Of a stretch of 64,000 nucleotides of DNA, positions 24,028 to 36,025 are shown one piece after another (within the stretch, counting starts at the first letter, position 1; every line of letters begins with the position of its first letter). Under the pieces are notes generated by a model, which searched no databases, had not been told where the DNA came from, and saw only the letters and a list, made by a program, of their open reading frames with translations. The DNA comes from Siccirubricoccus soli (lineage in GTDB: Bacteria; Pseudomonadota; Alphaproteobacteria; Acetobacterales; Acetobacteraceae): assembly GCF_024178315.1 (NCBI RefSeq), contig NZ_JAMZIK010000005.1:1-64000 (forward strand), in the 5' to 3' direction. The position numbers and the translations under genes were made by a program.

Positions 24028-24097
24028 GCCGGGTGGGATTCGAACCCACGGCCACGAGATTAAAAGTCCCGTGCTCTACCAGCTGAGCTACCGGCTC
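24022..24097 (-). tRNA. tRNA-Lys (anticodon TTT)
   Basis: 76 bases including an encoded CCA end. The acceptor stem is GAGCCGG/CCGGCTC, followed by TA and a GCTC D-stem. The anticodon loop CTTTTAA gives TTT. The T-arm is GTGGG TTCGAAT CCCAC. Its 3' end abuts the integrase relic, making it a probable integration site. Confidence 0.96.
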
Positions 24098-24252
24098 ACG
24101 CGCTGGGGCGCGACCGACTGCGGCCGGATCGGCCGAAGCGCGGACCACGCGGTGGACAAGGCGCCGGAGCGGGATGCGCAAAGGCAGTGCCTGCATCCGC
24201 TCCGCGGGGCGCCCCTACGCAGGGGCGCCCGCCCTGTCAAGTCGGGCGGCCC

Positions 24253-24903
24253 TCAGGCGGCGGGGGCGTCCGCCGCGATGCGCGCCTTCACCAGGCGGTC
24301 CGGCCCCTGGACGATGCCGTTGCCGCCGGTGCCGCGCTTGATCTTGTCCACCGCCTCCATGCCGTCCACCACCCGGCCCCAGATGGTGTACTGGCCGTCC
24401 AGGCTCGGCGCCGGGGCGAACATGATGAAGAACTGGCTGCTGGCGCTGTTCGGGTCCGCGGTGCGGGCCATGCCGCAGGTGCCGCGGACGAAGCGTGCCT
24501 TGGCCGGCGGCGAGAATTCCGCCGGCAGGTTCTCGTAGCCCGCATCCCGCGCGCCGCCCGTGCCGGTGCCGGTCGGGTCGCCGCCCTGGGCCATGAAGCC
24601 CTCGATCACCCGGTGGAAGGGGGTGTTGTCGTAAAAGCCGGCGCGGGCCAGCGTCTTGATCCGCTCCACATGCCGCGGCGCCAGCTCCGGCAGCAACTCG
24701 ATGGTCACCGCGCCGTCCTTCAGCTCGAGGATCAGCGTGTTCTCAAGCTTGGGGTCGGGCTCGGCGGGGGCCGCCGGCTCCGGCGCCGCTGCCTCGGCCG
24801 GCGCGGCTTCGGCCGCGGCCTCGTTCGTCGTCTCGGCGGCGGGCTCGGTGCCGATCGGGGGCTCGCCTGGAACCTTCTCGGGGGTGCCGGCTTCGTCGCT
24901 CAT
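24253..24903 (-). CDS. Peptidyl-prolyl cis-trans isomerase, cyclophilin type, with Ala/Glu/Pro-rich N-terminus
   Basis: 216 residues from the ATG at 24903. Residues of about 1-50 are an alanine-, glutamate- and proline-rich low-complexity arm. The rest is a compact cyclophilin: FHRVIEGFMAQGGDPTGTG, RGTCGMARTADPNSASSQFF, and YTIWGRVVDGMEAVDKI. These include the catalytic arginine and the Q-x3-G substrate pocket. With no signal peptide it should be cytoplasmic. It is paralogous to the next gene upstream (25063), and the two form the end of a gyrA-coaD-cyclophilin run in one orientation. Confidence 0.94.
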   Translation of the reverse strand: MSDEAGTPEKVPGEPPIGTEPAAETTNEAAAEAAPAEAAAPEPAAPAEPDPKLENTLILELKDGAVTIELLPELAPRHVERIKTLARAGFYDNTPFHRVIEGFMAQGGDPTGTGTGGARDAGYENLPAEFSPPAKARFVRGTCGMARTADPNSASSQFFIMFAPAPSLDGQYTIWGRVVDGMEAVDKIKRGTGGNGIVQGPDRLVKARIAADAPAA

Positions 24904-25062
24904 GCTTCGCATCCTTTCGTGACTTGTCTCATGCCGGCTGGGTGGAACGCCAACCTGTGGGTTCAGGGTGCGCGGCTGGCATGCCTTCGCGTCCAACGCG
25001 CAGCCGCCACACCAGCCTGCGCAATGCCCGGCCTGGAAGGCCGAGGCTTTCAAGGCCAGCTA

Positions 25063-25620
25063 TCAGGCGGCCACCAGCCGCGCCCGCAGCAGCCGGTCCG
25101 GGCCACGGACAATGCCATTGGGCGGGTCGCCGCGCTTGATCTTGTCCACCGCCTCCATCCCGGCCACCCCCCGGCCCCAGATGGTGTATTTCCCATCGAG
25201 GCTGGGCGACGGCCCGAACATGATGAAGAACTGGCTGTTCGCGCTGTTCGGTTCGCTGGAACGGGCCATGCCGCAGATGCCGCGGGTGAAGCGGTACTTG
25301 TTGGTGAACTCGGCCGGCAGGTCGGGCAGGTCCCGGGCGCCGCCCGTGCCGGTGCCGGTCGGGTCGCCGCCCTGGGCCATGAAGCCCTCGATCACCCGGT
25401 GGAAGGGCGTACCGTCATAGAAGCCGCGGCCGACCAGCAGCTTGATCCGCTCCACATGGCGCGGCGCCACATCGGGCAGGAATTGGATGGTCACCGGGCC
25501 GTCCTTCAGCTCGAAGACCAGCCTCTCCTCGCCCGCCGGAGCCTGGGTCTGCTGCGCCCGGCCGGGCAAAGCCGGCAGGGCGGCAGCAGCGGCCAGGGCG
25601 GCGAGTTCGCGACGTCGCAT
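25063..25620 (-). CDS. Peptidyl-prolyl cis-trans isomerase, cyclophilin type, exported
   Basis: 185 residues from the ATG at 25620. An N-terminal signal peptide (MRRRELAALAAAAALPALPGRA) with a likely cleavage after GRAQ puts it in the periplasm. The cyclophilin core is nearly the same as in the neighbour: FHRVIEGFMAQGGDPTGTG, RGICGMARSSEPNSANSQFF, YTIWGRGVAGMEAVDKI. It would assist proline isomerisation of exported proteins. An extended frame to 25728 is open, but the signal peptide fixes the start. Confidence 0.94.
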   Translation of the reverse strand: MRRRELAALAAAAALPALPGRAQQTQAPAGEERLVFELKDGPVTIQFLPDVAPRHVERIKLLVGRGFYDGTPFHRVIEGFMAQGGDPTGTGTGGARDLPDLPAEFTNKYRFTRGICGMARSSEPNSANSQFFIMFGPSPSLDGKYTIWGRGVAGMEAVDKIKRGDPPNGIVRGPDRLLRARLVAA

Positions 25621-25752
25621 ATGCAGCTCCTTTGCTCGTGCCCGGAGCGGGTCCGGCCGGGGCCGCGCCCGCCCGGCCCACCCCGGCCCTTCATCCGATG
25701 GCATGAGGCGCGCCTTCAGTGACCACACCGCAGGCGACCATGCCCGGCGGGC

Positions 25753-26257
25753 CTATTCGGAGACCGGGGCGCGCACGCGCTCCAGCGTCCGCTTCAGCGT
25801 CAGCTTCGGGACGAAGCTGGCGATGTCCCCGCCCAGCCGGGCAATCTCCTTCACGAAGCGGGAGGAGATGAACTGGTTGGTCTCGCTGGCCATCAGGAAC
25901 ACCGTCTCGATCGCCGGATCGAGCCTGCGGTTCATCCCGGCCATCTGGAATTCGTAGTCGAAATCCGAAACGGCGCGCAGCCCGCGCACGATCATGCTGG
26001 CGCCGCATTGCTGGGCGAAGCCGATCAGCAGCCCTTCGAAGGGCACCACCTCGATCTTGGTGCCGGTGCGGGCGGCGATTGCGTCGGTCTCGGCCCGCAC
26101 CAGCTCGCAGCGTTCCTCCAGCGGAAAGAGCGGGCCCTTGCCGATATTGATCGCGACGCCGACCACCAGCTTGTCCACGATCCGAGCCGCCCGGCCGATG
26201 ACGTCCAGGTGCCCGTTGGTCACCGGGTCGAAGGTACCGGGGTAGAGGCCGACCCGC

Positions 26258-26265
<8 letters not shown>
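25753..26265 (-). CDS. coaD: Phosphopantetheine adenylyltransferase
   Basis: 170 residues, the usual CoaD length. It makes dephospho-CoA from 4'-phosphopantetheine and ATP, the fourth step of CoA synthesis. The nucleotidyltransferase motif [12 protein letters not shown] includes the T/HxGH residues. [20 protein letters not shown] and [16 protein letters not shown] are the CoaD-specific substrate segments. The start overlaps the end of gyrA by 8 bases, so it is probably cotranscribed with gyrA and followed by the two cyclophilin genes. Confidence 0.97.
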
Positions 26266-29065
<2,800 letters not shown>

Positions 29066-29160
29066 GCGGTGGATGCTCTCATTCGGCTACGGGTCGGGCG
29101 GGTTCTGGCGCCCGGCGCACCTGCTGGAAGCGCGCCCCGACCGCTGGAATTTCTGCCTGC

Positions 29161-29189
29161 AATATAGGTGCTCGCGGCGGATTCTCCAA
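29161..29189 (-). promoter_or_regulatory. Sigma-70-type promoter of gyrA
   Basis: On the minus strand TTGGAG and TATATT are separated by exactly 17 bases, about 95 bases upstream of the gyrA start. This is the closest match to a housekeeping promoter noticed in the window. Confidence 0.6.
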
Positions 29190-29201
29190 ACCCCGGCACG
29201 G

Positions 29202-29654
29202 TCAGGCCGGGGCGGGCCGGCGCGCCGCATAGGCGGTGCGAAGGCCGGGCACGAAGCCGCACCCCTCATAGAAGCGATGCACCGCCGGATCCTTCCGGCC
29301 GGATTGCAGCAGCACCTGGAAGCAGCCCCGTGCCCAGGCCTCCGCCAGGGCCGCCCGGACCACCGCCCGGCCATGGCCCCGGCCGCGATGGGCGGGGTGG
29401 GTCACCACATTCTCCAGGAAGCCATGGCCCTGCCCGGCCCGCAGCAGGTTGGGGGCGGTGATGAGGGTGCAGGTGGCGCCGATCCCGCCGCCGGCCTCGG
29501 TGACGAAGACGGCCATGTGGGGCGCGGCCAGGATCTCCGCCCAGAGGGCGGCGGCACGTTCCGGCGGGATGGCGAAGGCGCTGACCTCCGCCACGGCGAA
29601 CAGGGCCAGAAGGGCTTCGAGATCGGCCTCGCGGGCGCGGCGGGGGTGCGGCAT
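29202..29654 (-). CDS. GNAT-family N-acetyltransferase
   Basis: 150 residues. Motif A (ENVVTHPAHRGRGHGRAVV) carries the RGxGxG acetyl-CoA pyrophosphate loop. A late HRFYEGCGFVPG segment is the usual motif B. The substrate cannot be predicted. It lies upstream of gyrA in the same direction, but the gyrA promoter falls between the two genes, so it is probably a separate unit. Confidence 0.88.
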   Translation of the reverse strand: MPHPRRAREADLEALLALFAVAEVSAFAIPPERAAALWAEILAAPHMAVFVTEAGGGIGATCTLITAPNLLRAGQGHGFLENVVTHPAHRGRGHGRAVVRAALAEAWARGCFQVLLQSGRKDPAVHRFYEGCGFVPGLRTAYAARRPAPA

Positions 29655-30050
29655 GGAGCCTCCGCGGCAAGGCTACCATGCCCTTCGCCCCTGCCGGGAG
29701 AGGCGGCGCAGCAGGGTGCGGCCTGGCTGGCGACGCGCATCGCCCGCGATGTCCGGATCCCTGCCCAGGTAGCGGCGAAGGCCCGGCTCAAGCCGGAACG
29801 AGCGCCGGCAGGCGGGCCGGGCTCCGCCGGGGCCCGCTCTCCGGCGGGCAACGCGATGACCGCCGGCGGGCGATCCTTGTTCCTAACCCATTGCCCTGAC
29901 ACGACCTTGCGTCGCCCAACAGCGTGATGTGATGCACTGGCTGATGGACGCAACGATCCGCGCCGCGGGCAATACGTTGCAGCTTGGCTCGGGCCGGGGA
30001 GCCGTGCTCCGCGCCGCATCCGCCACCGCCCGGGACCTTCCGCCGCCCAC
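29655..30050. other. Divergent intergenic region, GNAT versus ABC protein
   Basis: 396 bases that hold the promoters of two divergent genes. No small gene, RNA or repeat was recognised. Confidence 0.5.
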
Positions 30051-31856
30051 ATGTCCGATCCGCACGAGGAAGACCTTCCGCCACCGCTCCAGGAGGACAG
30101 CTTCCGCCGCGCCTTCCACCGCTTCGCCCTGCGCTACTTCTTCGGGCGCAGCGGCATGCGGCCGCGGCTTCTCAGCTTCGGGCTGATCCTCGCAATCATT
30201 GCCCAGGTGGCGCTGCTGGTCCGGCTGAACGTCTGGAACGCCGACCTCTTCGACGCGCTGGACCGCCGGGCGACCGAGCATCTGCTGTGGCAGGCCGGCC
30301 TCTTCCTCCTGCTGGTGGCCGGCATGATGGTGGCGAACGCCGTGCAGCTCCAGCTCAAGCGCGATCTGCAATGGCAGTGGCGCTGCTGGCTGACCCGGCA
30401 TCTCACCGCCAATTGGCTCTCCCAGGGCCGGCACTACGCGCTCTCCCAGCTCGACACGGAACACGCCTCCAACCCGGATGGCCGGATCGCCGAGGACATC
30501 CGCATCACCACCGAGAGCGCCATCGAGCTGGCCAGCACCTTCCTCACCGCCCTGCTGGCGCTGTTCAGCTTCCTCTCCGTCCTCTGGGTGCTGTCCGGCA
30601 TAGTGGAGATCCCGCTCCCCGGCACGGAGACGGTGATCCCGGTGCCGGGCCATATGGTGGTGCTCGCGCTGCTCTATTCCGCCGGCGGGAACACCGTCGC
30701 CCTGCTGCTCGGCCGGCCGCTGGTGCGCGCCACAGATCTCCGCCAGGGCCATGAGGCGAGCTTCCGCTTCGCCCTGAGCCGGGCGCGGGAGTGCTCGGAG
30801 GCCCTGGCCATGGCGCATGCCGAGCCGCGGGAGCGCGGCCGGCTGAACGGGCTCATCGCCCTGATCGGCGAGGTCTGGCAGGAGCAGACCCGGACGCTGC
30901 GGAGCCTGATCCTGTTCTCCGTCGGCTACGGCCAGATCGCCCCCGTGCTGCCGCTGCTGGTCGCCACGCCGCGCTACCTGGCAGGCGCGGTGACGCTCGG
31001 CGGGCTGGTGCAGATGTCCCAGGCCTTCCAGCAGGTGACGGCCTCGCTCTCCTGGCCGGTGGACAATGCCCAGCGCATGGCGGAATGGCGCGCCTCGGCC
31101 GAGCGCGTGCTGGCGCTGCGGGCCGCCATCGCAACGCTGGGCGAGAGCGCCAGGCCCAACCTCTACGGCGAGCCGGTGGAGGAGGGCGGCATCGTGCTCG
31201 AGTCGCTGGTGGTGCGGACCCCCGATGGCCGGGCGGCGACCCCCGTCCTCAACGAGCGCTTCGCCGCCGGCGAGGGCGTGCACCTGCTGGGCGACCCGCA
31301 TGCGACGGCGCTGCTGTGCAAGGCGATCGCCGGCCATTGGCGCTGGGGGGAAGGCAATATCCGGCTCGGGCCGGGCGTGGTGCCGGTGATCCGCATCGCC
31401 AATCCCTGGCTGCCGGAGGTGCCGCTGCAGGAATTGCTCTGCGGCCCCGGCGCCGGCGACCCGGAGCTGATGGCGGCGGCGCTGGAGGCGATGGGGCTGG
31501 AGGCGCTGAAGGACAAGCTGACGGAGGCCGAGGCCTGGGACAGCACCCTGCCGGAGGGCGACCGGCAGCGCCTGATGCTGGCCGCCCTGCTGGTGCGGCG
31601 GCCGGAGGTGGTGGTGCTGGAGCACCCGCTGCGCGCCCTGGCGCCCGAGGTGCAGGAGGAGCTGTTCGGCAAGCTGCGGCAGGCGCTGCCGGAGGCGGTG
31701 CTGCTGGTCTCCGGCCCGCTGCCCAAGCCCCTGCCCGGCTTCGCGCGGGAGCTGCACCTGGACCCGGCGGATGCCGGCCCGTCCCGGCCGGTGGTCGTGC
31801 CCCGCCAGGGCCGCATCGCCGCCTGGCTGCAGAAGCGCTTCCAGCCCGCGGGGTGA
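30051..31856 (+). CDS. YddA/SbmA-like ABC transporter protein with degenerate ATPase domain
   Basis: 601 residues. Residues of about 30-335 are an ABC_membrane_2-type region with several transmembrane helices, including LLSFGLILAIIAQVALLVRL and FLLLVAGMMVANAVQLQLK, and family residues WLSQGRHYAL and NPDGRIAEDIR. The C-terminal part aligns with the nucleotide-binding domain of YddA/ABCD proteins, but every ATP motif is altered. Walker A reads LLGDPHATALL (no GxxxxGK[ST]), the Q-loop region IANPWLPEV lacks Gln, the signature is LPEGDRQR, Walker B is VVVLEHP, and the H-loop is LVSGPL. The frame is intact and codon use is normal, so the gene is expressed rather than decaying. SbmA/BacA relatives work by proton motive force without an ATPase domain. 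Confidence 0.87.
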   Translation: MSDPHEEDLPPPLQEDSFRRAFHRFALRYFFGRSGMRPRLLSFGLILAIIAQVALLVRLNVWNADLFDALDRRATEHLLWQAGLFLLLVAGMMVANAVQLQLKRDLQWQWRCWLTRHLTANWLSQGRHYALSQLDTEHASNPDGRIAEDIRITTESAIELASTFLTALLALFSFLSVLWVLSGIVEIPLPGTETVIPVPGHMVVLALLYSAGGNTVALLLGRPLVRATDLRQGHEASFRFALSRARECSEALAMAHAEPRERGRLNGLIALIGEVWQEQTRTLRSLILFSVGYGQIAPVLPLLVATPRYLAGAVTLGGLVQMSQAFQQVTASLSWPVDNAQRMAEWRASAERVLALRAAIATLGESARPNLYGEPVEEGGIVLESLVVRTPDGRAATPVLNERFAAGEGVHLLGDPHATALLCKAIAGHWRWGEGNIRLGPGVVPVIRIANPWLPEVPLQELLCGPGAGDPELMAAALEAMGLEALKDKLTEAEAWDSTLPEGDRQRLMLAALLVRRPEVVVLEHPLRALAPEVQEELFGKLRQALPEAVLLVSGPLPKPLPGFARELHLDPADAGPSRPVVVPRQGRIAAWLQKRFQPAG

Positions 31857-32100
31857 GGCCGGACGCGGGCGGCGCCGGCTGCCTTCCTTCCGGCCCCGCC
31901 CCGGCTTCCCCTGTCCGGTCCCGCGGCCCGCCGCTGGCCGCCGGGCGCGCCGGCCATGCTAGGATTTGCCTTCCGGTCATCATTCGGCACGAAACGGGGG
32001 CAGGCCGGCCCGTGGCGTGCCTCGAAGTGGCGGGTCCGGCCGATTTCGTTTCCAATGGGGGTGTCCCGGCGCCGGCGGGCGTCGGGCGGAGGCGTCGCAG

Positions 32101-34476
32101 ATGGACAGATCCGACATGGGAGCTGCGGCACCCTCGAAGCCCGGGCGCGCCGCGCGCTTCACCCTTCCCATCTGGACCCACCTCGCCGTCTTTGCCCTCT
32201 CCGTCGTCCTGCCGCTCTGGTGCCTGCTGGGCTTCGTGGCCTGGAATTCGGTGCAGCAGGCGCGCAGCGAATACCAGCGGCAGACCAGGCTGGTGGCGCG
32301 CAACCTGGCGCTGGAGCTGGACCGCGAGCTGGCCGGATTCGGCGGGATCCTGCGCGCCCTGGCCACCTCCCCGGCCCTCCAGGCCAGCGATTTCGCGCAG
32401 TTCCACCGGCAGGCGGTGCAGGTCGTGCCCGCGGGCAGCGCCATCGTGCTGCGGAACCGCGCCGGGCAGCAGCTTGCCAGCACCCGTTTCCCCGCCGGTG
32501 CGCCGCTGCCGCTCACCAGCAACCCGGGCGTGCTGGCGGCGGACCGGTGCGTCTTCCAGACCGGGGCCCTCTGCGTCTCGGACCTGTTCGTCAGCGCCTC
32601 CGACCCGCAGCCCTATGTGCTGCTCGACGCGCCGGTGCTGCGGGAGGGGGAGGTGGAATACGCCCTGTCCATCGCCATCCGGGCGGAGCATCTGGCCGCG
32701 CTGCTGTCGCGCCACCAGACGCCCTCGGGCTGGGCCGTATCAGTGCTCGACCGGCAGGACCGGGTGGTGGCCCGCGTGCCGGACCATGAGCGCTTCGTCG
32801 GCCACCTCGCCAATGCAGCGCTGCGCGCGAACGCCGACCGGCTCGAGGGCAGCCTGCGCAGCGTGAACATCGCCGGGGTGCCGGTCTGGGGCGCCTATGT
32901 CCGCCTGCCGAATTGGGGCTGGCGCGTCGCCATCGGCGTGCCGGAAAGCGCGCTGGGCGCGCCGCTCCGCCGCTCCGCCGCCCTCCTCGGCGCGCTGGGG
33001 CTGCTGGCGGTCGGCGCCTCGGTCACCGCCGCGCTGCTCTACGGCCGCTGGCTCGCCCACTCCATCCAAGGGCTCAGCCGCATCGCGCGGGTGGTGGGGG
33101 CGGCGCCGGCCATGCCGCGCCTTGCGACCTCGATCCGCGAGCTCGACGAGGTCTCCGCCTCCCTGGCCGAGGCGGGAACCCGGCTGCAGGCCTCCATCCT
33201 GGCGCGCGACCAGGCGAAGGCCAGCCTGCAGCGGCTGAACGAGGAGCTGCAGGCGCGGGTGGAGGAGGCGGTGCAGGCGCGGGAGGAGGCGCAGTCGCGG
33301 CTCGCCCAGGCGCAGCGCATGGAAGCGCTCGGCCAGCTCGCCGGCGGCATCGCGCACGACTTCAACAACGTCCTGCAGGCGGTCCAGGGCGGCGCCAGGC
33401 TGATCGAGGGCCATGCGGCGGATGCCGGCCGGGTCCGCCGGCTGGCGGCGATGATCGTCGATGCCGCCGCGCGCGGCGCGGCCATCACCCGCCGCCTCCT
33501 CGCCTTCGCCCGGCGGGCGGATCTGCGCGCCGAGGCGATCGACGTCCCGGAGCTGCTGCTCGCCATGCGGGAGATCCTGCAGCACACGCTCGGCGCCGGC
33601 ATCGATGTGCGGGTGCAGATCGCCCCCGGCGTGCCGCCGCTCTTCGTGGACAAGGGGCAGCTCGAGACCGTCCTCGTCAACCTGGCCACCAATGCCCGGG
33701 ACGCCATGGCGGGCGCCGGCGTGCTGACGCTTTCGGCCATCCACGAGGCGGTGGAGACCCCGGCGGGCAGCCCCGGGCCCATCAGGGTCCAGCCCGGCTC
33801 CTATGTGCGGCTTGCCATCGCCGATACCGGGGCAGGCATGGACATGGCGACCCTGGCGCGCGCCACCGAGCCCTTCTTCACCACCAAGCCGCATGGCCAG
33901 GGCACCGGGCTCGGCCTCGCCATGGCGCGCGGCTTCGCCGAGCAGAGCGGCGGCGCATTGCAGATCGACAGCGCCCCGGGCAGCGGGACAACGATCCGCC
34001 TCTGGCTGCCGGCCGCCGCTGCCCCGCCGAGCCGGGAGGCCCCGCCGGCGGTCGGCCCGGTGCCGGGGGCCGGATCCCGCCGCCGCATCCTGCTGGTGGA
34101 TGACGAGGCGCTGGTGCGCGCCCTGACGGCGGAGGGGCTGGAGGCCAGCGGCTTCACCATCCTCGCGGCAGGCAGCGGCAAGGAGGCGCTCGAGCTGCTC
34201 GACGCCGGCACGGAGCTGGACCTGATGATCGCGGACCTGTCCATGCCCGGGCTGGACGGCATCGCGCTCATCCAGCAGGCGCAGCGCCGCCGCCCGGGGC
34301 TGCCGGCCATCCTGCTGACGGGCTTCGCCACGGACATGGCGGAGCTGGCCGTCGGCGGCGCGCTGAGCGGCCGCTTCACCCTGCTGCGCAAGCCCATCGA
34401 CGCGCAGCAACTCGCAGAGCGGGCGGCTGCGCAGCTACAGGCGGTGAAGCCGGCCGGCCGGAGCGGGACGGGTTGA
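32101..34476 (+). CDS. Hybrid sensor histidine kinase with C-terminal receiver domain
   Basis: 791 residues; ATG at 32101. A membrane helix at about 22-45 (FALSVVLPLWCLLGFVAW), a periplasmic sensor region of about 250 residues, and a second helix at about 300-320 (GLLAVGASVTAALLY) frame an extracytoplasmic sensor. A coiled coil (about 360-400) leads into HisKA with His419 (GGIAHDFNNVLQ), then HATPase_c (TNARDAMAG, DTGAGMD, GTGLGLAMARGF). The receiver domain starts at about 660 (RILLVDDEALVRA) with the phospho-acceptor Asp712 in IADLSMPGLDG and the conserved KPI lysine. The ligand is unknown. No DNA-binding partner is adjacent. Confidence 0.95.
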   Translation: MDRSDMGAAAPSKPGRAARFTLPIWTHLAVFALSVVLPLWCLLGFVAWNSVQQARSEYQRQTRLVARNLALELDRELAGFGGILRALATSPALQASDFAQFHRQAVQVVPAGSAIVLRNRAGQQLASTRFPAGAPLPLTSNPGVLAADRCVFQTGALCVSDLFVSASDPQPYVLLDAPVLREGEVEYALSIAIRAEHLAALLSRHQTPSGWAVSVLDRQDRVVARVPDHERFVGHLANAALRANADRLEGSLRSVNIAGVPVWGAYVRLPNWGWRVAIGVPESALGAPLRRSAALLGALGLLAVGASVTAALLYGRWLAHSIQGLSRIARVVGAAPAMPRLATSIRELDEVSASLAEAGTRLQASILARDQAKASLQRLNEELQARVEEAVQAREEAQSRLAQAQRMEALGQLAGGIAHDFNNVLQAVQGGARLIEGHAADAGRVRRLAAMIVDAAARGAAITRRLLAFARRADLRAEAIDVPELLLAMREILQHTLGAGIDVRVQIAPGVPPLFVDKGQLETVLVNLATNARDAMAGAGVLTLSAIHEAVETPAGSPGPIRVQPGSYVRLAIADTGAGMDMATLARATEPFFTTKPHGQGTGLGLAMARGFAEQSGGALQIDSAPGSGTTIRLWLPAAAAPPSREAPPAVGPVPGAGSRRRILLVDDEALVRALTAEGLEASGFTILAAGSGKEALELLDAGTELDLMIADLSMPGLDGIALIQQAQRRRPGLPAILLTGFATDMAELAVGGALSGRFTLLRKPIDAQQLAERAAAQLQAVKPAGRSGTG

Positions 34477-34864
34477 GCCGCGCCCATCGCGCCCGCTCCG
34501 GCGCCGGGCGTTCGATGGCAGGACTCCCGGCTTCGGCAGCCGACCGCAACCGGCCACGCGGCCGCATCATGCCCGGGAGGCGGGGCGCCGGCGCTGCGGC
34601 GCGGCCGCTGCCCCATACCCCCCCTGCCGCCGTCGCGATGCGGCCGCGGCAGCACCGCCACGCCGGCCAGCACGGCCGGCGGCAACGCGACGCCCTGGCG
34701 GCCAGCGGCGCATGCGCCGATGACGAGTGCGGCCCGCCTGCCGACGCGGCCGCGGCACCGTCCTGCTCTCGGCGCGGCAAGGTGGTCCTGCCGCCGGATG
34801 GCAGGCGGAAGAAAACTGGGTGTGTCCGGCCACCCAACGGGGTCCGGAGCGTTCGCTGCCGGAC
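34477..34864. other. Intergenic region between two kinase genes
   Basis: 388 bases without a supported gene. The AAAACTGGG area near 34812 could be promoter sequence for the second kinase. No repeat or RNA gene was recognised. Confidence 0.45.
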
Positions 34865-35983
34865 ATGCTGCCGTATGACCTTCCCAGGGCCATTATTTCC
34901 CGGACGCGACGCTGGCCGGAAGTGGTGCGCATCTGCGCGACGATCGCCATCGTGCTCGCAGTATTCCTGTCCCGCCTGGCGGCCAGCCATATCCTGCCGG
35001 CTGGCTATCCCTACCTCCTGTCCTTCATTGCGATCCTGATCGCCGCCGCGCTGTTCGACCATCGCTGCGGCCTGATCGCCACCGTTCTGGCAGGCCTGCT
35101 CGGGGACTGGTTCTACCTGCCCCCCACCGGCAGCCTCCGCGTGGAGCGCACCGGGGACGTCATCGGACTCTGCCTGTTCGTCCTCGTCGGCGCCGCCATC
35201 TCGGTCGCCTTCGAGCTCCTGCACCGCGCGCTGGCCGACCTGCAGAAGGCCCTCGCCGATGTCGCGGCCTCCAACGCCGACCTCAGGCGGTCCGAGGAGC
35301 GGCGCGGGCTGCTGCTGCGCGAGTTCCGCCACCGGGCCCGGAACGACCTGAACTCCCTGGTCGGGCTCCTGCGGCTGCGCGCCCGGGCTGCGCGGTCCGC
35401 CGCCGCGCGCGAGGGATTGCTCGAGGCCGCCGAGCACGCGATGGCGCTCGCCCGCGTCCATACCCAGCTCGCCGGCAGCGGCGACATCGCCGACGCCGAG
35501 GGCGCCGAGGTGGACACCCGCACCTTCATCGAGGGCCTGTGCCGGGACATCCTCGCCGCCCAGGTGGGGGATGGGCTGCGGCCGGTGGCCCTGGTCGTCG
35601 AGGCGGAGAGCCACCGGCTCGACACGGAGCGGGCGGTCTATCTCGGCCTGATGCTGAACGAGGCGGTGACGAACGCGCTGAAATACGCCTTTCCCGAGGA
35701 ACGGGCCGGGATCGTGCGGGTGCGCCTGGTCCAGGCGCAGGGCGATTTCGTCGTGACGGTGACGGATGACGGCATCGGCCTGCCGCCTGAGGGGGAGTTG
35801 CTGCGGGCGCCGCCCACCGCGACGCCGCCCGGATCGGGACTCGGCACCCGCCTCATGCGCGCCCTGGCCGCGCAGCTCCGCGGCATGTTCTCGCGTCATC
35901 CCGGCGAAGGTGGCCACGGCACCGCGGCAGAGCTGCGGTTTCCCGCGGCACCGCCGGCGCCGGTCTCCCGCATGGCGCGGTGA
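34865..35983 (+). CDS. Membrane-bound HisKA_2/HWE-type sensor histidine kinase with DUF4118 domain
   Basis: 372 residues from the ATG at 34865. Residues of about 20-120 form a KdpD-like four-helix membrane domain (ICATIAIVLAVFLSRLAASH, LLSFIAILIAAALFDHRCG, GLCLFVLVGAAISVAFELL) with the DUF4118 phrase GDWFYLPPTGS. A coiled coil precedes the HisKA_2 domain with His156 in LLREFRHRARNDLNSL. The ATPase part contains MLNEAVTNALKYAF and VTDDGIGLP. Such kinases often feed the general stress response in alphaproteobacteria, which is a possible but unproven role here. No response regulator is adjacent. Confidence 0.93.
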   Translation: MLPYDLPRAIISRTRRWPEVVRICATIAIVLAVFLSRLAASHILPAGYPYLLSFIAILIAAALFDHRCGLIATVLAGLLGDWFYLPPTGSLRVERTGDVIGLCLFVLVGAAISVAFELLHRALADLQKALADVAASNADLRRSEERRGLLLREFRHRARNDLNSLVGLLRLRARAARSAAAREGLLEAAEHAMALARVHTQLAGSGDIADAEGAEVDTRTFIEGLCRDILAAQVGDGLRPVALVVEAESHRLDTERAVYLGLMLNEAVTNALKYAFPEERAGIVRVRLVQAQGDFVVTVTDDGIGLPPEGELLRAPPTATPPGSGLGTRLMRALAAQLRGMFSRHPGEGGHGTAAELRFPAAPPAPVSRMAR

Positions 35984-36025
35984 CCGCAGCAGGCCGGGCA
36001 CGCATCTCCCGCAGCGGACGCGCCG

